Both the position numbers and the translations under genes were made by a program. A DNA stretch of 64,000 bases from NCBI GenBank assembly GCA_018417955.1, contig JACTVC010000021.1, positions 434,001-498,000 of the forward strand, in the 5' to 3' direction. The notes below the pieces were generated by a model. It had not been told where the DNA came from. It did no database searches and saw nothing but the letters and a program-made list of their open reading frames with translations. Origin of the DNA: Laccaria trichodermophora (Eukaryota; Basidiomycota; Agaricomycetes; Agaricales; Hydnangiaceae). This document shows positions 47,880 through 59,290 of the stretch, piece after piece. How positions within the stretch are numbered: position 1 is the stretch's first letter; every line of letters begins with the position of its first letter.

Positions 47880-48040
47880 TCTAACTTGAGATTACCTTGG
47901 GCCTCCCTTTGGCACCATAATGACTGATACATGTTGGTCCCACATATGTCGACATTGCCTCCATCCGCATTGGTCCCACATATGTTGCCATTGCCTGTAT
48001 GACTATTGGGCCCATTTGGGTAGTCCTATGACCCATAGGA
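47880..48040. repeat. Inverted counterpart of the TTGGGCCCAA element end
   Basis: Contains CTTGGGCCTCCC, TTGGTCCCACATATGT twice, and the terminus TATTGGGCCCATTTGGGTAG with TCCTATGACCCATAGGA, which mirrors 4703-4750. The family-B end GAGGACTTTAC starts two bases further on. Confidence 0.65.
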
Positions 48041-48345
48041 TGAGGACTTTACTCTCCCCCACAGATTCCATGTGGACTCCAGATGGACTCCATGGATCCA
48101 CCTGGAGTCCAGGTGGATTTTAGACAATTTTTTTTGGCTGGTAACCCAGCCAATTTTTTGTCTAGAATCCATCTGGATTCCAGCTGGAGTCCAGTTGGAG
48201 TCCAGTTGCTCCATGTGGACAACATGGACTCCACCTCAGAACACATGGTTATATGCATTCAACCAGTGAGAGTCCATCTGGAATCCATATGGATTGATAG
48301 CCTTCAATTGTATTACATTATTTATTATTTATATAAAAAATAAAA

Positions 48346-48436
48346 CTGCATCAACAAGAATTGAACACTCAGCCTCACAGAACAGAGTGACCAAGCTCAT
48401 GGCACAATTAACCATTGAGCCACAAGGGCTTAGATA
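48346..48436 (-). ncRNA. tRNA-like sequence inside B3
   Basis: On the - strand CTTGTGGCTCAATGGTTAA fits an A box and GGCTGAGTGTTCAATTCTTG carries a B box about 40 nt downstream. The position relative to the subterminal array and the CGGCACGTTCCGCAC block is the same as at 16506-16590. Confidence 0.5.
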
Positions 48437-48924
48437 TATAATGCAAACTGGCACTATATATCGGTCTCGACGCCCGGCACGTTCCGCACGCTGAACGTTG
48501 AGGGTTGTTTACTTATTATTTGCATGTCTTGTTCCTCAACCACCACCATCCCTCATGACGACACCCTCTGGCCACACTACCATTGACGGCGACAACGAGC
48601 ACGGCCACAGCATGACCACAACCACGACAACCAGCACAACCACGACAACCAGCACAACCATGACAACCAGCACAACCACGACAACCACAACCACGACAAC
48701 CACGACAACGTGCGCCACGTCACCACCCCCATCCGCTGAACTAGCGCCTGCCGTGTCGAGGGCGGATGGAGACGACAACGACGTGGCAGATGTGCCACGT
48801 TGTCCAGATGGTGACAACACACACCATCGTCGCCATCCACAGTGTCGAGGTGAGTAGCCAGCCCCCTTCCCTCCCTCTTTCTTTCTTTTACACACAATCC
48901 AGGGGCCACGTCGCCGATAGCGAC

Positions 48925-50484
48925 CAGTACTTTACCCTCCTCCATGAGTTCCGGCGGATTCCGCTGGAATCCCACGGAATGTTGGAATTCCACTGGGAAT
49001 CCGCAGGAATGGTAGGAATGTACAATTCCTGTGGATTCCCATGGATTCCCAGTGGAATTCCAGGGAAATTCCATGTAACTTCCAGAATGATTCCTATGGA
49101 TTCCCAGTGGAATTTGAATGGAAATTCCAGTCAAATTCCCCTTATCCTGATGACTTCCTACTCATATTTCCTTATAAAATTCACATGTAGAAGTCACACA
49201 AATTGAGTTGTTATGTATTTGAAATATATTATTACACACACTACACAGTTTATCTTAAAGGGAGGGGGGAGGGGAGGGACAAGGTGGAGTGTATTCATAT
49301 TTGGGAGGGACAAGGAAGAGGGAAGAACAAGGCAGGGGAGGGAGGAAGAGGGAAGGACAAGAAAGAGGGAAGGAAGGGGGAGGGACAAGAAAGAGGGAAG
49401 GAAGGGGGAGGGACAAGAAAGAGGGAAGGAAGGGGGAGGGACAAGAAAGAGGGAAGGGACAAGAAAGAGGGAAGAAGGGGGGAGGGACAAGAAAGAGGGA
49501 AGAAAAGGGGAGGGACAAGAAAGGGGGAAAGGGGGGAGGAGGGAGGGAGGGAATGGTGGAAGGGAGAGGGGTGTAGCTGGAAACTCACCTATCGTCGTCT
49601 CGTGTCGGCGTCGCATCGTCGTGTCCCATTTCGTTGTCACCTCGTCGCGTGTTCGCGTTTTCATCGCGTGTTCGCGTTTTCGTCGCGTGCCGGTGTTTTC
49701 GTCGCGTGCCGGTGTTTTTGCGTGTGGGTGCTGCCTGTTGTCCGTTGGGCGCCGGGTGATATTCGTGGGCGCTGGGGTGTGTGTGTGTTTGTGGGCGGCG
49801 TGTGACGTGGCACTGTGGGCGTCGGCGTTGTCGTTGTCGTGGGCACTGGGGCGTCGTCGTGGGCGGCGTTGGCGTGGACGTGTTGGCGTGGAGCCGTTGT
49901 GTGGGTGGTACGTGTTTTTCGGTGGGCGGCGCGTGTTTTTTGGTGGGCGGTGCATGTTTTTTGGTGGGCGCTCGTGTTTTTCAGTGGCGGTGGGGCGTTT
50001 TCGTGGGTGGGGTATGGTTTTCGTGGGTGCCGGGGCGTTTTCGTGGGCACTTGGTGGTCGTCGTTTGGTGACGTGGCGTGGCCGTGTTGTTGTTGAAGGG
50101 CGACGGTGGTGGCGTGGCGTTGGCGGCGGTGACGAGCATGTGGTGGTGGTGGTGGTGGTGGAAGAAAAGAGTGGCCGTGTTTGGTGAGCATGTTTGCCAA
50201 ACAAATGATGTTTGTTATCCATCGAAAATAAACAAGGAATAATACATAACAATGGAATTCCTTGGATTCCATCTGGAATCATTCCCGGAGCCTCCCGGAA
50301 TCCGACCATTTCCATTGGAATTCCTTGGAAAAAAGTGGGAATTTCCATGGAATTGAAAACCAAAATGGCTGATGCTCCAGCCAATTGCTTTCCATAGAAA
50401 TTCCATGGAATTCCTTGGAATTCCGACTTTCCAGTGGGAATCCGGCGGAATCCGCAGGAACTCATGGAGGAGAGTAAAGACCTC
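48925..50484. mobile_element. Non-autonomous element B4 (1,560 bp), nested in B3
   Basis: Exact 9-bp duplication GATAGCGAC at 48916-48924 and 50485-50493. Ends are CAGTACTTTACCCTCCTCCA and, reverse strand, GAGGTCTTTACTCTCCTCCA, continuing ATGAGTTCC into arrays of GGAATTCCATGGAATTCC (48950-49140 and 50255-50450). Inside are a polypurine tract of about 30-bp units AAGAAAGAGGGAAGGAAGGG (49255-49560) and a GC-rich block with GGTGGGCGGTGCATG repeats (49600-50170). Long open frames in it are repeat artefacts. Confidence 0.9.
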
Positions 50485-51556
50485 GATAGCGACGTGGCAA
50501 TCATTCACGCTGCCCACACAGAACACCCAACCCAGAAACAGCCACTCCCTACCCGCTAGTGACGACGACGCCCACAGACGACACATACGACCACCACAAC
50601 AACCCCAGCCGTCCACGACGCGTCCCCGCCCACGTTGACAACGCGTCCTCACCCACGTCGACAACGCGTCCCTGCTGACGTCGACAATGCGTCCCCGCTG
50701 ACGTCGACAACGTGTCCCCGCCCACGTCGACAATAGTACGACCCGAACCGGCTACGACATATCCATGTCCACGATGCAAATGAGCGCCCATGTATGAAAA
50801 CGAGCCAAGATGAGCGCCCACGCACAACACTTCCACCCACGTCGACCACGCGAACGAGCGCCCATGTACGAAACGAGCGCCCATGTAGGAAGACGAGCGC
50901 CCGCGAATGAAACGAGGCGACGAAACCCAAACCAAACGACAAATGTCGCTCATAGTTGGTTTAAGGACACCATGTGAGTACCCACCACTGTTCCCCCCCA
51001 CCACACCAGTCCAACCCCCCCCTCCCTCACACCTTCCTTCATCACATCACTCCACTCCCTCCCCACTTCATCACTCCCCCCTTCATCACTCCCTCCATCA
51101 CTTCCCCCCTCCATCACTCCCCACTCACTCTCCACCACTCCCTCCCCCTTCCATCACCCCCTTCCTTAATAACTTTCCACAACTTCCCCTCCCCATAAAA
51201 TTCAATGTAGTAGAATAAAGTCATGTAGTCCATTTCAATACAATTTCATTTTGCCTAGTCAAATAGCTTCAGAAGTCAAATCTCTCAAGGAATTATATAA
51301 GTCCCAGTCATCTGGTAAAAGATGGAATTTTCCATAATCTACTGTAGTTTAGCAGAACTTCTGCTCCCAGTCCTGAGGGGTGAACTCCATCTGGAGGCCA
51401 CTTGGATTCCAGGTGGACTCCATGTGGACTCCAGATGGATTTTAAACAAAATTGTAGGGGGAGGTCTTCTCCAGCTGGACTCCAGATGGACTCCAGATGG
51501 ATTTATGGAGTCCATGTGGAGTCCAGCTGGAATCCATGGGGGAGGGTAAAGTACAC

Positions 51557-52986
51557 TTCAGAAGGTATATGTCGGGACTTAGGCCAAGAATGGGTCAATG
51601 TGCTGGTACCGTACTAGATCTGTAATGCAAGAAATGAGGAAACTGATTATGAAAGCAAAGCAGACATTGTGCAACTGCAATTGCTGACTGTTCAAACTTT
51701 GTTGTCTTATTGCCAATACCCCATCCTGAACAAAGCAATGTTCCAACCAGCCTCGCTGTAACCGTTCACATCATCTTCGCTACCAGGCTGCTGAGTCACA
51801 CTCACAACATTTTGATGCTGAACATTGAGCGCCACTGCCTCATGGATGGACCCATGACAAAGGCATGTGTGATATCTTTTTCCTCAGACACTTTTGAGAT
51901 TTCACCTCAAACCTTATTCCAGATTTGGATTTGTAAAAATAAACCTGTCAGGAATGCCCGCCTTGCTTTGCCAAAGTTTGTGTAGTGGTGCTCGATCATG
52001 TGATGAATTCCAGGCGCTATGCGTGTCCCACACACACACTGTCCTTTACTTCGACGCGCATGGTATAACGCCTACCTATATCTATACCCGCTCTTGCTGG
52101 ATCACTGAGCAGCTATCTATTTCATCTTTCCCCTCTCTTTTATGCCTCGAATCGATCCTCAGAGCTCCCAAATCAATCATGGTCACCTGGTCAGCAGCAA
52201 GGACCTCTCATCTCACTGAGCACAAGTCTTTTGCAATTTTTGACAGCAGCTGGTTACAGATGTCTTTCAGAACATTTCAGCTTGAGGGTTCTCTCCTGTC
52301 AACGAACCTGGGATTTCCTCTGAAGGTGACCCTTTCTCTGTGAGCTTCTGCTCTGGTCTTCGAATTTTGAACTTTAACCCTGAGTGTTGCGAGATCAAAT
52401 ACAGTGACTATGAAAGCGATCTTCATTCTGGGCAGCACAATCACACATGGGAGTCTTGGTGAGCTTTTGAGTGGTTTCAAGAACAAGAAGAGAACTCATT
52501 GTCGATTGAGCTCCAGAAAGTCCAGACTCTTACCAGCTTGCTGTATAAAGAAAGAAAGTGATACAAGGGGGTGGTGGAATGTGGAAAAGAGACCAACACT
52601 CATTATTTTTTTTTTCAGAGTTCCGCTTGACACCCCCCCACTACCTACCTTCCTAATAGAGTATGTTTTTCCCATACTATGTTTTTTTTTTTTTTTGAAT
52701 TCATAAAATTCACAGAAAATTTACATGTAACAAGTAAATTCAGCCTGATGGTGATGGTTACTCCAAATCTGATTATGTTGTACATTGCACCACAGCCAGC
52801 TGCATCACAGTTATGGTCACCAGGATTGTAATAGGGAGCTGGGAAGGGAAGGTAATGGTGCTGAGTAAGAATCCAAAGCATCGAAAGTGGTGTGACTGAT
52901 TGCAACTAGGTCAGTGTAAAGGCCGTTGGATACTTATGAGTAGACTAGCATGAGAAGCCTGAGCCTCATGGCTTGGGCCCTTGGGG
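51557..52986. other. No recognisable gene
   Basis: About 1.4 kb of ordinary-composition sequence. Open frames at 51710-51985 and 51894-52343 are short, lack recognisable motifs and show no clear intron structure. There is a T-run at 52681-52696. Nothing else was recognised. Confidence 0.5.
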
Positions 52987-53585
52987 GAGGTCTTTATTGT
53001 CCTCCACTGATTCCTGCCGGAATCTGGTGGAATCCGCGGAATTCCTGGAATTCCGGAGGAATCAAATTTGGCAGAGGGCCCTGCCAAATTGATCAAACCA
53101 TTCCAGCGGAATTTTGATGGAATTCAAATTCCGCCAAAAGCATTCCAGGAATCACCCGGAAGGAATGCTCCCGGAATGACATGGAACGGAATTCCTGATG
53201 CCCAAATCAAGCGTCGGCAAACGCCGACGCTTGATTTGGGCGTCAACAACAAACAACCCTCTCTCTCTCAACCACCACCACCATCGTCCATGACGCCCAC
53301 CAACCTTGCGACATGACCACATCACCAATGGCCACCACCATGCACACCAGCCACCGATCGACCACCACGCCTCAACACCCACATCACCAGTAAACGACAA
53401 CGACACGTTGCGATGTGGCAACAAGATGACGAGAACGACGACGGATGTCGTCGTTCTCACCACGACCCCCACCTCTAACACAACATCATGGCCACGACGC
53501 GGGAAACGACGCCCCAACGCCACGTCACCAGCCCCAGTAAACGAGCGCGGCAACACATTCACTTCAGGCAACCACCTAACCCTAC
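52987..53585. mobile_element. Family-B element B5, incomplete
   Basis: The left end GAGGTCTTTATTGTCCTCCA is followed by an ATTCC-type subterminal array (53010-53190), a 42-nt palindrome (53200-53241) and a GC-rich block (53244-53580). The segment 53100-53570 is an inverted copy of 63490-64000. The sequence changes at about 53585 (ACCCTCTTAGGGTAG), so the rest is lost or displaced. Confidence 0.7.
53200..53241. repeat. Perfect 19-bp stem palindrome
   Basis: GCCCAAATCAAGCGTCGGC pairs with its exact complement across a 4-nt AAAC loop. A diverged copy is at 63858-63899. Both sit between the subterminal array and the GC-rich block of their elements. Confidence 0.9.
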
Positions 53586-53734
53586 CCTCTTAGGGTAGTT
53601 AGTTCATGTCAATAAGACTACCCTATGAGGGCCCAATACCATGGTATGTCCCACCTATTTCTTGGAGTCCCCTGGGGGTAGCCAGGTACTCCCATGGGAG
53701 TTCCATGGTATCTGCTAGGACTTCCACATTCCTC

Positions 53735-53960
53735 TTACATTTCCTTGGGAGTCCCACCTCTCTGGGAGTCCCAAGTATTATATTCTCTGGGACTCCCAGA
53801 TTCTTCTTACATTTCCTTGGGAGTCCCACCTCTCTGGGAGTCCCAAGTATTATATTCTCTGGGACTCCCAGATTCTTCTTACATTTCCTTGGGAGTCTCA
53901 CCTCTCTGGGAGTCCCAAGTATCATATTCTCTGGGACTCCTCAAGTTATGGGACTCCCAT
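53735..53960. repeat. 72-bp tandem repeat, about three copies
   Basis: TTACATTTCCTTGGGAGT starts at 53735, 53807 and 53879, exactly 72 bp apart. Each unit holds the dyads TGGGAGTCCCA and TGGGACTCCCA, which continue to about 54030. Because 72 is divisible by three, repeat peptides appear in several frames; they are not evidence of a gene. Confidence 0.9.
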
Positions 53961-54059
53961 CTGATTTTTTGGGACTCCCAAGTATATAGGTACCCAACTT
54001 CCTATTCCCTGGGACTCCCATCTAGTTCTGGGACTCCCAAGTATATATATACCTAAATT

Positions 54060-54195
54060 CTAAAGGTGCATGTCAGTAGCCAAAACCAAGCCTTATACTG
54101 TAACAGAGAGAATGCTTGAAGCTTATAACAACCAAGATTTGTACCATAACAAACTTATAACAACCAAGCCTTATACAGAGAGAAGCTTGAACTTA
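54060..54195. repeat. Short direct repeats before P5
   Basis: AACCAAGCCTTATAC recurs at about 54086 and 54163, with ATAACAACCAAG also repeated. No gene. Confidence 0.55.
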
Positions 54196-57100
54196 GACTG
54201 GTGGCTACCACTTTTATCATAATACCAAGGCATATGCCTAGAGCTAAATATCTATATCTCAAGCATAATTATGAAAGGCCTTTCATTTGACTTGCCTATG
54301 TCTCTCATTCATTTAAATGCTGGGCTTCACTCATAAGTTGTAGGAGAATTACCCTTGTGAATTTCATAAAGGTGGCTGGCAATTTCATTGCAGATTTTCA
54401 TACTTATCTCTCAGTATTTCATTCTGAATTTCATATTTATCCCCACTGCTTTCATTGCGACTTTTCATTACTCAGCTCTCAATATTTCATTCTGAATCTC
54501 ATATTTATTCCCACTGCTTTCATTGCGACTTTTCATTATTCAGCCAACAGAATTTCATTCTGAATTTCATATTTATCCCCACTGCTTTCATTGTGACTTT
54601 TCATTATTCAGCTCTCAGTATTTCATTCTGAATTTCATATTTGTCCCCACTGTTTTCATTGTGACTTTTCATTATTCAGCTCTCAGTATTTCATTCTGAA
54701 TTTCATATTTATTCCCACTGCTTTCATTGCGACTTTTCATTATTCAGCTCTCAGTATTTCATTCTGAATTTCATATTTATTCCCACTGCTTTCATTGTGA
54801 CTTTTCATTATTCAGCTCTCAACATTTCATTCTGAATTTCATATTTATTCCCACTGCTTTCATTGCGACTTTTCATTATTCAGCTCTCAGTATTTCATTC
54901 TGAATTTCATATTTATCCCCACTGTTTTCATTGCAACTTTTCATATTTACCCCCAATATTTTCATTGGGATTTTTCAGATGTATCCCACAAGTCAGGGTC
55001 CATGCAATGGGCTTCCATGGAAGTGGTCACATGACCAGTTACCAAAAATGGTCAAAAAACAAAAGTTGTAGCCCTACAGTGTAGCTTCCCAAATCTGTTT
55101 GAATTGTATTCTGAAGTGCTCCCATTGTGGAGATGTGAGGTAAAGGAATGTCAAAAGTGTCGCGTTTTTTTTTGTATTTTGTGTTTTTCTCTATGAAAAC
55201 AAAACCAAATAACATGATTTCAGTATATTTAGAAAGCTAAAAGAAAGGGCTACAATTATTGTATCGTGGGAATATTGACCAAAAAAGGAAGGTGCATGCC
55301 CTACCATAACAGTCAGATATATGACAACAAAAAAGTCAGACTTATACTACACAGTTTACTGATGCACTATAAAAGACTACAAAAGTTGCACTTAGACTAC
55401 AAAGTTAGGGTTAGGGCCAAAAGGTTATGTTGACTACAAAGTTTGTAGTGTCCGCTTTTTGAGACTACAAAAGTTTGTAGTCTGCGCTTTTTCATTAGAA
55501 AAGTTTGTAGTGTCCGCTTTTTAAGACTACAAAAGTTTATAGTGTGCGCTTTTTCATTAGAAAAGTTTGTATTGTGCGCTTTTTCATTAGAAAAGTTTGT
55601 AGTGTGCGCTTTTTCATTAGAAAAGTTTGTAGTGTCCGCTTTTTAAGACTACAAAAGTTTGTAGTGTGCGCTTTTTCATTAGAAAAGTTTGTATTGTGCG
55701 CTTTTTCATTAGAAAAGTTTGTAGTGTCCGCTTTTTCATTAGAAAAGTTTGTAGTGTCCACTTTTTAAGACTACAAAAGTTTGTAGTGTGCGCTTTTTCA
55801 TTCAAAGAGTTTGTAGTGTCTGCCTTTTCATTTAAAAAAGTTTGTAGTTGACATGTAGTTTATGGTGTCTTTGGCCCTATCTATGTCATGGGATGAGGTT
55901 GAAGGATTGCCAGTGGTGCAGCATTGGTATTTGACATCATGCACAAGTTGTCTTTCACAGTAGGAAAGGCCATTGATACCTGCTGTTTTGTAGTGTGCAC
56001 TTTTTTATCAGAAGAGTTTGTAGTGTCCTCCTTTTCATTTAAAAAACTTTGTAGTTGACATGTAGTTTAGGGTGTCTTTGGCCCTATCTATGTTATGGGA
56101 TAAGGTTGAAGGATTGCCAGTGCTGCAGCATTAGTATTTGACATCATGCACTGTGGCTGAAGGATTGACATGATATCATGAGTTTTTGACATGATGCCCA
56201 AGTGGGCTTTTACACTGTCTGCTTTCACATTGATAGCTACTGGCCTGTCCCAAACATAGTCAACTTTGATACAGCTCTTTGAGGGCTGTAGGATGATGGG
56301 CTGATTCATCCTTTGAGGTGTTCTAGGTCATGTTCTAAGTTGACCATGTATTGAGTAGATATCAACATAAATAGCCTTCTCTAGCTTCAAAGCCAACTTG
56401 GGCAAGATGTGATATATAATGGGCTGATTCATCCTTTGAGGTGTCTTTAAGTCAGGTCATGTTGCAAGCTGACCATGTCTTGGGTAGATATCAACATAAA
56501 TAGCCTTCTCTAGCTTGAAAGACACCTTGAGCATAATGTCAGAAACTGATGATATATACAGTGATGTCAATCCTTCAGCCATATTTCCATATGAACTCAC
56601 AATTATGTTTTCAGATAGCACAGCAGGTATCAATGGCCTTTCCTACTGTGAAAGACAACTTGTGCATGATGTCAAATACCAATGCTGCACCACTGGCAAT
56701 CCTTCAACCTCATCCCATGACATAGATAGGGCCAAAGACACCATAAACTACATGTCAACTACAAACTTTTTTAAATGAAAAGGCAGACACTACAAACTCT
56801 TTGAATGAAAAGCGCACAAACTTTTGTAGTCTTAAAAAGTGGACACTACAAACTTTTCTAATGAAAAAGCGGACACTACAAACTTTTCTAATGAAAAAGC
56901 GCACAATACAAACTTTTCTAATGAAAAAGCGCACACTACAAACTTTTGTAGTCTTAAAAAGCGGACACTACAAACTTTTCTAATGAAAAAGCGCAGACTG
57001 CAAACTTTTGTAGTCTCAAAAAGCGGACACTACAAACTTTGTAGTCAACATAACCTTTTGGCCCTAACCCTAACTTTGTAGTCTAAGTGCAACTTTTGTA

Positions 57101-57961
57101 GTCTTTTATAGTGCATCAGTAAACTGTGTAGTATAAGTCTGACTTTTTTGTTGTCATATATCTGACTGTTATGGTAGGGCATGCACCTTCCTTTTTTGGT
57201 CAATATTCCCACGATACAATAATTGTAGCCCTTTCTTTTAGCTTTCTAAATATACTGAAATCATGTTATTTGGTTTTGTTTTCATAGAGAAAAACACAAA
57301 ATACAAAAAAAAAAAAAACGCGACACTTTTGACATTCCTTTACCTCACATCTCCACAATGGGAGCACTTCAGAATACAATTCAAACAGATTTGGGAAGCT
57401 ACACTGTAGGGCTACAACTTTTGTTTTTTTGACCATTTTTGGTAACTGGTCATGTGACCACTTCCATGGAAGCCCATTGCATGGACCCTGACTTGTGGGA
57501 TACATCTGAAAAATCCCAATGAAAATATTGGGGGTAAATATGAAAAGTTGCAATGAAAACAGTGGGGATAAATATGAAATTCAGAATGAAATACTGAGAG
57601 CTGAATAATGAAAAGTCACAATGAAAGTCGAAATGAAAGCAGTGGGGATAAGTATGAAATTCAGAATGAAATATTGAGAGCTGAGTAATGAAAAGTCGCA
57701 ATGAAAGCAGTGGGGATAAATATGAAATTCAGAATGAAATACTGAGAGATAAGTATGAAAATCTGCAATGAAATTGCCAGCCACCTTTATGAAATTCACA
57801 AGGGTAATTCTCCTACAACTTATGAGTGAAGCCCAGCATTTAAATGAATGAGAGACATAGGCAAGTCAAATGAAAGGCCTTTCATAATTATGCTTGAGAT
57901 ATAGATATTTAGCTCTAGGCATATGCCTTGGTATTATGATAAACAGTGGTAGCCACTAGTG
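54196..57961. mobile_element. Palindromic element P5 (3,766 bp)
   Basis: Ends are GACTGGTGGCTACCAC on the left and CACTAGTGGCTACCAC on the reverse strand at right, so it lies in the opposite orientation to P1-P4. Arms of 1.3-1.8 kb (54196 to about 55992, about 56618 to 57961) carry ATTTCATTCTGAATTTCAT repeats, the core block (GTCACATGACCAGTTACC, GTTGTAGCCCTACA), TTTGTAGTGTGCGCTTTTTC arrays and the GACATGTAGTTTATGGTGTC block. The left arm has about nine terminal-side repeats, the right about four. The 7-bp flanks GAACTTA and GTTCCAT do not match. Confidence 0.88.
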
Positions 57962-58375
57962 GTTCCATGGCACGATCAGAAGGGTGATGAACGTTTCTCA
58001 TTTGTGACGACTTTCATTGGATTTCTCTGGGACATCCCCAAGAAGCTTGTCAGCTTACCTGAAGGGAAGAGAAATAAGTTCCATCAGTGTGTCCTTCAAT
58101 TCCTCAGGGACTTTGAAGGACGACCTTGTCATTTACGCGACGTAGAGAAGATTCATGGGTCTCTCTGCCACATTGCCTTTGTCTATCTCGATGGCCACTC
58201 TCATTTACCTTCTCTCTCCAACTTTGCATCTGTGTTCCATGGTGATGAATTCCTTACAAAGTACCCTCCGCATTCATTGATCACTGACCTCAAGTGGTGG
58301 CTAGTCAAGCTCACTTTGCACAGAATCTCTCGATCCCTACGTCCCCTTGGGCCTTTATCAGATCTTGGGCACTTC
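57962..58375 (+). pseudogene. Reverse transcriptase/RNase H region fragment, DIRS-like
   Basis: Open from the P5 border. It reads FIGFLWDIPKKLVSLPEGKR, VLQFLRDFEGRPCHLRDVEK, IHGSLCHIAFVYLDGHSHLP and LITDLKWWLVKLTL. This resembles the thumb and RNase H-proximal region of DIRS/Ngaro-type retrotransposon polyproteins in basidiomycetes; the catalytic YxDD box is not present, so only a fragment remains. Homology fades after about 58375, and the frame then runs into a simple repeat. Other retroelement classes are possible. P5 forms its upstream border, so the 5' part may have been lost there. Confidence 0.5.
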
Positions 58376-58494
58376 TGTCACCCATTTTTGGGTACCTATG
58401 AGGTTATCCAATTCTTTGAATTAGGGAACCATAGTGGTACCCCATTCCAGAGTGGTATGACCCTCATACCAATTCCATCATACCATGGTATGGA

Positions 58495-58655
58495 TGCCAC
58501 ATACCATTCCACCTCATACCATACCATACCATTCCATTCCATACCATACCATTCCATTCCATACCATTCCATTCCACTCCATTCCATTCCATTCCATTCC
58601 ATACCATACCATTCCACTCCATTCCATACCATACCATACCATACCATACCATCAT
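58495..58655. repeat. CCATACCATTCCATTCCATA pentanucleotide satellite
   Basis: Mixed pentamers CATTC and CATAC in a 160-bp tract, duplicated at 59318-59478. Open frames in all phases are artefacts. Confidence 0.9.
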
Positions 58656-58822
58656 TCCATAGCTGTCACAGGGTGTCTGGGGTCCTTTTTACAAAATATG
58701 AAAATTATTTCTCCAGGCTGCAATACTGATCCATTGGGCTCCATTTTTTGTGGACTGGTTCTTCAGATTTCTTCAGACATTTTAAGCTACAAGTGGAGGC
58801 TATAGGGTGAACTTAATCCTCT

Positions 58823-59290
58823 GAAATTTCACTTCAAAATTAGGTTGATTGGGCTTTATCCCAGGGTTTGGCCATTTACACTGTGGATAATCCATGGCAT
58901 GAACTTTAGCCAAATTACTACCCAAGGCAAGGATGCCTTCTTCAGATAGAATAATCCCTTGAAATTTCACTTGAAAATTAGGTTGATTGGGCTTTATCCC
59001 AGGGTTTGGCCATTTACACTGTGGATAATCCATGGCATGAACTTTAGCCAAATTACTACCCAAGGCAAGGATGCCTTCTTCAGATAGAATAATCCCTTGA
59101 AATTTCACTTGAAAATTAGGTTGATTGGGCTTTATCCCAGGGTTTGGCCATTTACACTGTGGATAATCCATGGCATGAACTTTAGCCAAATTACTACCCA
59201 AGGCAAGGATGCCTTCTTCAGATAGAATAATCCCTTGAAATTTCACTTGAAAATTAGGTTGATTGGGCTTTATCCCAGGGTTTGGCCCTT
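58823..59290. repeat. 138-bp tandem repeat
   Basis: GAAATTTCACTT starts at 58823, 58961, 59099 and 59237 with an exact 138-bp period (46 codons, so an open repeat peptide results on the - strand). Units are almost identical, which indicates recent expansion. Two further units lie at 59646-59930. Confidence 0.93.

Larger units (their letters stand above)
48042..51556. mobile_element. Family-B element B3, interrupted by B4
   Basis: The left end GAGGACTTTACTCTCCCCCA and right end (reverse strand) GTGTACTTTACCCTCCCCCA both lead into arrays of TGGACTCCA-type dyads (48065-48300 and 51380-51540). Inside: a tRNA-like sequence, a CGGCACGTTCCGCAC block shared with 16450-16470, a Thr-codon-rich CACAACCACGAC repeat (48590-48720), B4, a GC-rich block (50500-50900), a polypyrimidine tract (50980-51190) and AATGTAGTAGAATAAAG. 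No matching target duplication was found, so the two ends may belong to different insertion events. No functional gene. Confidence 0.6.

Noticed and set aside
49194..50504. 436-codon open frame
   Set aside because: It covers the polypurine and GC-rich blocks of B4 and runs across its border; composition is low complexity.
48042..51556. LTR retrotransposon based on similar ends
   Set aside because: The ends are inverted rather than direct repeats, and no primer site or polyprotein is visible.
54196..57961. Seven-bp duplication for P5
   Set aside because: The flanks GAACTTA and GTTCCAT do not match, so no duplication is claimed; rearrangement is possible.
58810..59246. 148-codon repeat protein on the - strand
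   Set aside because: The 138-bp satellite period is a multiple of three, which opens frames by chance; no start context or domain is visible.
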